From: Zygaena filipendulae
Lineage: Eukaryota > Arthropoda > Insecta > Lepidoptera > Zygaenidae
DNA length: 64,000 nt
Assembly (NCBI GenBank): GCA_907165275.2
Contig: OU015663.1
Coordinates: forward strand, 3,546,501-3,610,500
Reading direction: 5' to 3'
Of this stretch, positions 57,283 to 64,000 are shown piece after piece. Position numbers and translations under genes: made by a program. The notes beneath the pieces are model-generated. The model made no database searches. It was not told the origin of the DNA and saw only the letters and a program-made list of their open reading frames with translations. How positions within the stretch are numbered: position 1 is the first letter of the stretch; every line of letters starts with the position of its first letter.

Positions 57283-59429
57283 TTAGGGATAATACAATTC
57301 ATGTGGTTACGGTGAAACATTCATCGATTGTTGTGCTCTTGCCTACCAGTTTCCGATAAAAGAAAGGCATTGCAACACACCTACGAGCTAGTTTTTAATA
57401 TAGAAAAAATATGTATTTTAAAGTAAGATTTTCCTTTCATATTTTCTTTCTTTTTGTCACACTGTTCAGGTATCATAATAAGAGTAGGATTGAAAACGAT
57501 TGCTAAGTATTTTTCCACAAAAAACTTTTTCTCAGCTAAACAAAATGCAAGTAAACAAGCCTAACACTAAAACAAGCACCTAGGCACCGAAGGCCCTAGC
57601 TGCTTGCGCCTAATTGCTTTCCTTACATAATTATAATTGGCGAGTGCTGTGTGCGCATTAATTATTCATTAACCCGTTCGACGCCTCAAATGTAGGGTGC
57701 CTCATTTGAGGCGAAGACTTCAGATACACTATTTAAACAGCCGCCCCCGCCTCTGCTATTTCTGGTATCGACGTTGTCCTGCTTTATAAAAACGATTTAT
57801 TGTTTTAAAATATGGTTTGGGTATTAATTTTTTTTTTTCACAATACTATTTCTTTCAGTAATATGAAAAAAATAAGCAATAACGGTATAGAGCTTATAAT
57901 TATGTAGACCGTACCTAATAATAGAAGGTTCAATAATAAAAACTATACCTAATACTGGCATTGTTTAATTTTTTTTTGTTTTTCGAATACAGACTACGAA
58001 TTTAAAATTCAAACTAGCGTTGCGTTGATAGATGCGAGTGCGGGCGCGAGCATTAAAATCGCGATGTTGTTCTTGAGGCGATGAAGGGTTGCTTGGGGTG
58101 GTCAAGTGCCCCCACCCCACTCTCGTCCCCCATCCCGGTGCGTACCACCGATGCCACGGAAAACGTTAAATTACGAGGAAAATAAAAGAAGACAACGACA
58201 CCGCAAATGTTTTCCAACAGGAGAACACGACGCGACACTGTGCTCCCATTTCGCTTGGACAGTTCGTGTTGCGAAAACACAGTGTCTTATGCTCGATGCA
58301 ACTGAAAACCCTTTTCTTAGACGGTCTAATGATGTGGTTTACAAAATGGAGGCGGACATCGCGTGAAACTTTTTGTATACTTAAGAATACGGTTTTCAAA
58401 GGACATTAAGAAAATGTTTTGTAGGATTTTACTCTTAATTTAACTTTCGAAACGCTTATTTTGCGGTAAATATTGTCATAAATATAACGAGAGTTCAGTT
58501 TAATCGGTAGAAGGAAATTAAAAAGCGCTAATTAAAAACAAGTATCATTAATTATACGAAATGTTGTAAAAATTAAGACTTACATGACTGTTTGTTGCCA
58601 AAACATAAATTAATTAATTAATTAATTAATCATGTACCTACCGATGATAAATAGAGGAAGAAAATTATCAAGGAAAAAAGTATAGATGATTCAAATAGGC
58701 AGCTATACCATAGATAAAAACAATAAGTAGCTATTCGAAAAACTAAGGTAAACAGCTAAGAAAAGTGTACAAAAGCGGAATGTTACAGACAAAAGAAGTG
58801 CGAGCTAGGTGCGTGAAAAGGGCAGACAATGTCATGTATCAAGTTCATGCGGAGCTGGGGGGTTAACCAACCGTATTGTACACACTTGCACACGTGCACT
58901 TTATATTTTTACTAAAAAAAATAGGTAACTTTATGATGTCGGGTAAAACTGTTACATAAATTTCTACAAATATGTCTATAGTATGGGTGTATTAACAAGA
59001 TAGGAAACGTATTCTTAGCTTAAAAAATAAATTCTTAGCTCCTCTATTGACCTGTAAGGAGGTACCCGTTCACAATTTTGTTTAATAGTTCCCAAATCAA
59101 ATAATTTATAATTTAATTAAATTTAAAGAAATTGTCGCGTCCAACTGTATCCACGTGAAAACTATTCCTTGCATTTACATATAAGATTTAGAAACATTAG
59201 AATGTGACCGAAAGACAATGCGAATGTAACCCTATATATTTGTAGAGTTTCAAGTGTGGGAATTTATTAGAGCATTGCTGGCCATTTCTCAGACAATAAA
59301 CACGCGCTCGGACGACAAATAAAAAAAAACAACATACAAAAGAGTTTACGTACCTACTCCGGTGGTTTTCTTTTTTTAAATTTAAATAAAAAGTTTAGTT
59401 TGTACCTACATGTATACGTATAATAAAAC
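57283..59429. other. Non-coding stretch with small hairpins
   Basis: CGCCTCAAATG pairs with CATTTGAGGCG at 57681-57712, just after TTAACCCGTTCG. An (ATTA)n run lies at 58612-58630. Overlapping frames at 58053-58399 on both strands show no recognised protein. Confidence 0.35.
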
Positions 59430-59603
59430 AATAGGATCCTTGTGTCTGTCATTCGATATATTATTTACCAAAAATTTAAAGAGGGATGCCTAAGAAAAGC
59501 AAAATAAATATTTTTTTTATATTTTTTCTATATTCTCAGGCTAATCTCATGACGTACCTACGTACGTTTAATTTACGTGAGTGAAACCGTAGGCATCAGC
59601 TAG
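59430..59603 (+). mobile_element. Possible Helitron-like element, CTAG end
   Basis: Ends GTGAGTGAAACCGTAGGCAT then CAGCTAGT. Upstream sequence is diverged from the main family and the 5' boundary is a guess. A second 3'-type end (GAATGAAACCGCAGACGTAA then ACTAG) follows at about 59648-59674. Confidence 0.4.
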
Positions 59604-60361
59604 TATTATGAAGGCTGTTTACGTTAGGAAAAAAATAAAAAAGTTAAGCGAATGAAACCGCAGACGTAAACTAGTTGTAAATATTACTATAAAGACACCT
59701 GTTTTTGGAAACTCTACAACATTATAAACTCTACATAGGTTGCCTTTTTTTGTTCCGATTATTATCATCATTGTTGTGGCCGGAATTAAAATTTCTATTA
59801 TTCTTGAATCAGACAAAAAGGGTCCCGTTGATGTCAGACGGATCGCTAGTTGCACGATCCATAAGTTCTATAGTCGTCCCTTCACTAGTGATTTTTTTCT
59901 TCCACTAGTCTAGGCAGACTTGGGGGGTCTGTCTTACCCCTTTTGGGGGGTACTTGAGACCCTTTATCTGTTGCAAGTTTGTACAGCGTAGTGGATCATA
60001 GGGGACTCTTTGGTGATGCATCTTGAGTGTCACGTTGCAGTTAAGTCGGGAAATTGTTATGACAGCCGGACGTTTTAGAGAAATATTACTTTTGAAATTC
60101 TACTTTTTCTTTAGTCGCTTTGAAAGATAAACTTTAGCTAATAACGGAAGTAATACACATGAAATCAAAGGAAGTCATTTCGTTGAAGTGAATATTTACT
60201 CTAAAAAGTATACATTTAAGTATACCTAAGACAAGTGCACACCGGTTTTTCATATGTCTACATTAAATATGTACTACGTTTATTTCTGTTGTACAGAATA
60301 TCCAGCATTTTTAAATAAAGTAAATAAAGAATAGTATTCAACATCAATAGTCCCCACGGTT

Positions 60362-60515
60362 CTAGTTGTTCCCCACGGTTTCACCTAAGCTAATTGCGGA
60401 GTTACCGTGGGAATTCCGGAATAAAGAGTACCCTACTTCTGTACCCTCGACAGCGTGCAAAATTTGCAACGTGCAAAAGCGTGAAAGCGCAACATACAAA
60501 CAAACTCACATTCTG
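60362..60515 (-). mobile_element. Helitron-like element, 5' incomplete
   Basis: CTAGTTGTTCCCCACGGTTT opens the minus-strand 3' end, followed by GAGTTACCGTGGGAATTCCG and a shortened core to about AAACTCACATTCTG. Internal deletions have removed part of the core. Confidence 0.55.
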
Positions 60516-61599
60516 CACATGCAGGCTACTGCAGTTTATCTGCAACATGGGCCCTACTTATGCGTATGTAGACTGAGTGTATTTTTTTATTCCTTGCGTC
60601 CCCCCTCTCTACTCGTCTCACGTCTGGCCTTGCATTTCCTCCTCAAACGACCACTGATTAGTGTGGAGACAGATTACTGAGGACATGAATTGTCTTCCGT
60701 TTAACTATCTACCTAATAGCAAGTGTATTAAGGATTTAATTTCTTTGGTGTTGAGATTTCCATTACGGAGCTTTGAAACTTTCAAAAGTTATATCTCTAT
60801 ACTTACTACAATTATTGGACTAGTTAAAACAATCCTGTAAGCAAAATACAAGCTCTTTATTGTTATATTGCGACTCAGTATGATTAATCAAAGTATAATT
60901 AATTAATGGGATGGTAGTGATTCTCTACCATCCCATCCCATCTGTAACTTTCTAAGCCTAAATTCTCGGCAAATCAGAGCCGAAATCAATTTTTTTATAC
61001 CTACTCGGTCTTCGTCAAAAAAAATAGAGCGTCAATTAAAAAAAAACAATTTTCAAAATTCGAATTGACTTCAATAGATTTGCTGTGAATTTTATATTGA
61101 ATTTATTTTTAGAGATTGACCAATAGAATTTGCACCTCCAATATCGATATAAACATAAGTTACCCTCAACTGATGTACATACCTCGCAAATCATCGATTC
61201 TGAGGAATCCAAGAGTCGAGTGCTATTAAAACGAGCGGTGCAAATGGAAAAAAATATCGTAGGCCCACTACTGAACTCTGTAATACAGAGCTTACCCGCC
61301 TTGTAGTTAAGATTGACAGACGGTGGGGTTGAGGCAATGGGAGGAGTGGGGGAGTGAATTGAAAGAGAGTGGAAAAATTATACGTAGCAACCGACGCATC
61401 TTAACTTCCGAGGCTGCCTGATACGGTGCGTTCACACTGGCGAGCCGATGGATATTATAACGAATGGACGGTACAATCGATAGAATTATAAAATTTGAAT
61501 TGAGATTTGAAATCTGGTTTAAGGATTTTGGCTTTTATGGAATTTGGGATTTGCCAGTGTCGAGTTTTTAATTCGAATTCATAATACGAATATCAACCA
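60516..61599. other. Non-coding stretch with hairpin
   Basis: ATGGGATGGTAG and its reverse flank a 7-nt loop at 60905-60935. A purine-rich GC segment lies at 61320-61375. No gene seen. Confidence 0.35.
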
Positions 61600-62060
61600 A
61601 CATGTTTAATTACATAGATACCAGCCAGATCAATGCATACTTTTAAACATTACCTAAAGCGTTATTTCAATGAGAGATGTGGTTATCTACCAGTAAAAAC
61701 ATTTCCATTATTTTTATATAATTATGTTATATTTATATACCTATCTGTAATATACTCTGCTTTAAATTTATACTTAGTATACGTTTTTATGCCTACAATA
61801 TAATAATATATTAGGGATTCATCTTGATAGACTATATATTATATATTACTGTGTAGTATTGATATTTTTATCAGTATTTTTATAAACATTTATTATTATT
61901 TATTATTTCAAAATGTGTAATCTTATAAGGTATCAATCAGCCTGCACCCACCTCGAAATCTTTTGGTGTTAATACATATTCTGTAATATCTTGTCAAGGT
62001 TGCCTTGAAAAAATTTCTGCTAGCAATAAGTCCGCCTATTTGCCATAAAATTAATTTATA
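61600..62060 (+). mobile_element. LINE 3' end remnant
   Basis: A frame reading MHTFKHYLKRYFNERCG from about 61632 resembles the extreme C-terminus of jockey/CR1-like reverse transcriptases. Further on, CTTGTCAAGGTTGCCTTGAA and AGCAATAAGTCCGCCTATTT match a 3' untranslated motif I recognise from lepidopteran LINEs. The body of the element is missing. Confidence 0.5.
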
Positions 62061-63521
62061 TTACATTTTATATTGTAAAATAAAACCCAAAAACATAACG
62101 ACCTGTAAAATTAAATTAAATTTTTATAATAATATGTTGTTATACTTTTTTACTTAGCATTGAACACTCAAGGCACAATTAACAATGCTCTTTCGAAAAG
62201 AAAATTAGCAAATAAATTTACACAGGTATAATCACTGAGAAACTCAAGCGTCTTAGCGTTTTATCGAAAGTGAAATAAATGTCAAAGTCAAAAAAAAAAA
62301 ACTTTGAGTGATACCTAAATAAAATGAAAACATAACCAAAAAGTCCATGTCAACTCCTTGCACTTTCCTAAGTATAAATTATGCCGCTCGGTGTATTCGT
62401 TAAGGGCGGATCCATTCATTCTTTTTGTCCGCTGCCAGTAGTTAAGGAGGTCCGCTGGAAGGGTTAACCCCCCTCGCTCCATCCCCCCACTGAACTTGCG
62501 ACTCGAGAATATTTTTTTCTCTAGACTACTCGACGACGGCGGAATCGACACACTTGGCGGTAGTTTGTTCCGCTCGCTACAGAAATGATAGTTCGAGTGA
62601 CGTTCGCCGGGTTATTTATTTTTTAAATGATGTAATTTTTTTTTTATTTCAATGATTCAACAAGTAGACTCGAGATGAAAAAATTGTTTTCAATGTTTCC
62701 TTTACTTCAATAAATTAAAGGGAAAGTTGAGTACATTTAATATTATTTGGAAAAAGTATTTCTTGATGCAATACAGTTTTTTTTTTCTCATTAACTTTAA
62801 TTTCTACTTTTAAATTTTTTTATGCTTCGAACTTTTTTAAGTACTTACGATTAAACTTTTCCGATAAATAAATTATTAGATATGTGACTAAGTAATCGTA
62901 AAGACACGTTTTGTAAAAAAAGCTATCGATAACATTAATTTATTATTAGCGCATTAGTAGGTATAGTCACATCACTATCGGGCCTCATAGGCCGTAAGAC
63001 AGTAAGTCAGTAATGAACTGAATTTGTGCGCCTCGGCTCGGTCTAGCCGCCGAGCTTCCACGTCTCCGAGCTTTTTGCCTCTTGACACTTTCTTACGATG
63101 CAAATGACTGAACTGATGACGTCACGGCATTCATCAAAGCATTTTCTTTCCAAGTATACGTGTACGTAGGTATACATACACTGTTTCCATGTTTATGCAT
63201 TATTTTATTGCGATAACGAATTTTATCTTATACTCCGACCAATAATAATAAATAAAAAACCAGTAAACTGTTGATTTAACTTATCAAATATACATACCTA
63301 CATAGGTTCAATTAAAAAAAAAACCAACAATTTATAGATTGAAGTTATCAATATACAACTAGTTGATTTTTCCTGTGTTCAAATGTTAAATAACTTTTAT
63401 AATCATGATTAAAAATATGCACGTAATATTTCTTAGGTAGGACTTATATTTCTCGGTATCAAAATCAATTCAATAAAACAATTTTTGCTGTAAGGACTAA
63501 TAGGGACTTATTTATTTTGAA
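62061..63521. other. Non-coding stretch with one CRE
   Basis: TGACGTCA occurs at 63117-63124 next to a modestly GC-rich block at 63024-63080. Nothing else is supportable. A 78-codon minus-strand frame at 62315-62551 has no recognisable domain. Confidence 0.35.
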
Positions 63522-63718
63522 CTGGCTGTTCCAAGCGGTTTCACCCGCGTTAATTTCAGAGATCTCGTGGGGATTCCGGGATAAAAAGTACCCTCCTATA
63601 CCCTATCTGATGTATAAGCTATATCATTGAAAGTTTCATTAAAATCTGTTTAGTAGTTTTTGCGTGAAAGAGTAACAAACATCCATACTTTCGCGTTTAT
63701 AATACCTATTAGTAAGGA
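63522..63718 (-). mobile_element. Helitron-like element
   Basis: CTGGCTGTTCCAAGCGGTTT marks the 3' end (CTAG changed), followed by the AATTTCAGAGATCTCGTGGG core. The 5' end, TCCTTACTAATAGGTATTAT on the minus strand, is intact at 63718. Confidence 0.6.
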
Positions 63719-64000
63719 TTTGGATAAAATTCCTCAATAACACTGATTTTTTTTACTTAACACTCACCTAATAAGTAGGTAAGGTATTTGCAGACGAAAT
63801 GCATAATTTCCAAATTGTGAAAGGCAGTAGGTACGTAGGTACTACGTTACTCGAAGTTAGTATGTAGGTAACAAGCTGAAAGGATCATTATCTCACCTTG
63901 CATTTCTAGTTACAGTAAAGTTAGAAGTGTTTGTTTGTTTCAATCGTTGATAACACTCGCTTTTGCTAAACACTTCCTTTATATTTACCTATTCTAACTG

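Noticed and set aside
57669..57720. piggyBac-like end at TTAACCCGTTCG
   Set aside because: No matching inverted end or second TTAA boundary could be found; only a local hairpin.
60905..60935. Hairpin as a transcription terminator
   Set aside because: This is a eukaryotic genome; such a hairpin has no terminator role and no gene is nearby.
1..64000. CRISPR array, prokaryotic operon or phage
   Set aside because: No regularly spaced direct repeats with unique spacers and no dense coding; spliced transposon genes and SINE/LINE remnants show a eukaryote.

Overview
The window looks like intergenic or deep intronic DNA from an arthropod, most likely a moth or butterfly. It is AT-rich and full of scattered GTAGGTA/TACCTAC tetranucleotide runs. 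It carries many copies of a Helitron-like repeat (5' TCC..TATTATAAATGCG, 3' GCGGGTGAAACCGCGGGGAA then CAGCTAGT), jockey/CR1-type LINE 3' ends, a tRNA-derived SINE, and PIF/Harbinger and pogo/Tigger DNA transposons. No complete host protein-coding gene could be recognised. The longest open frames are about 100-150 codons and mostly look like chance.

Layout. 1-8.4 kb: a possible TATA/leader exon at the very start, CpG-dense patches, a cluster of CTCF-like motifs (4.6-5.8 kb), Helitron fragments, a 20-G tract and one well-bounded candidate 71-nt exon. 8.4-20.4 kb: two pogo/Tigger derivatives that keep only N-terminal DNA-binding coding sequence, two 237-bp palindromic MITEs, a 235-bp TIR element, a SINE, a tandem array of 73-bp hairpins and a 571-bp foldback. 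20.4-30.3 kb: mostly featureless, with GC-rich patches and Helitron remnants. 30.3-31.1 kb: a 746-bp foldback with a 4-bp target duplication. 33.0-40.4 kb: two near-identical PIF/Harbinger elements in opposite orientation, each with its own 3-bp target duplication, sharing the same disabling mutations and the same cargo (Helitron pieces, a LINE tail, a 114-bp CpG palindrome). 40.4-55 kb: AT-rich sequence with CpG-dense patches holding CRE-, AP-1- and Su(H)-like motifs. 55.2-56.7 kb: a coding-like segment and possible promoter on the minus strand, then a processed retrocopy with poly(A) and a 12-bp target duplication. 57-64 kb: more Helitron copies and a LINE 3' end.

The strongest biology here is transposon biology. 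The dead Harbinger copies show that an already broken element was mobilised in trans with its passengers. The MITEs share the Harbinger termini. The two Tigger derivatives repeat their own terminal motif internally, each with a palindrome centred on AACATGTT. Host regulatory calls (promoters, CTCF-like cluster) are inferences from motifs only.
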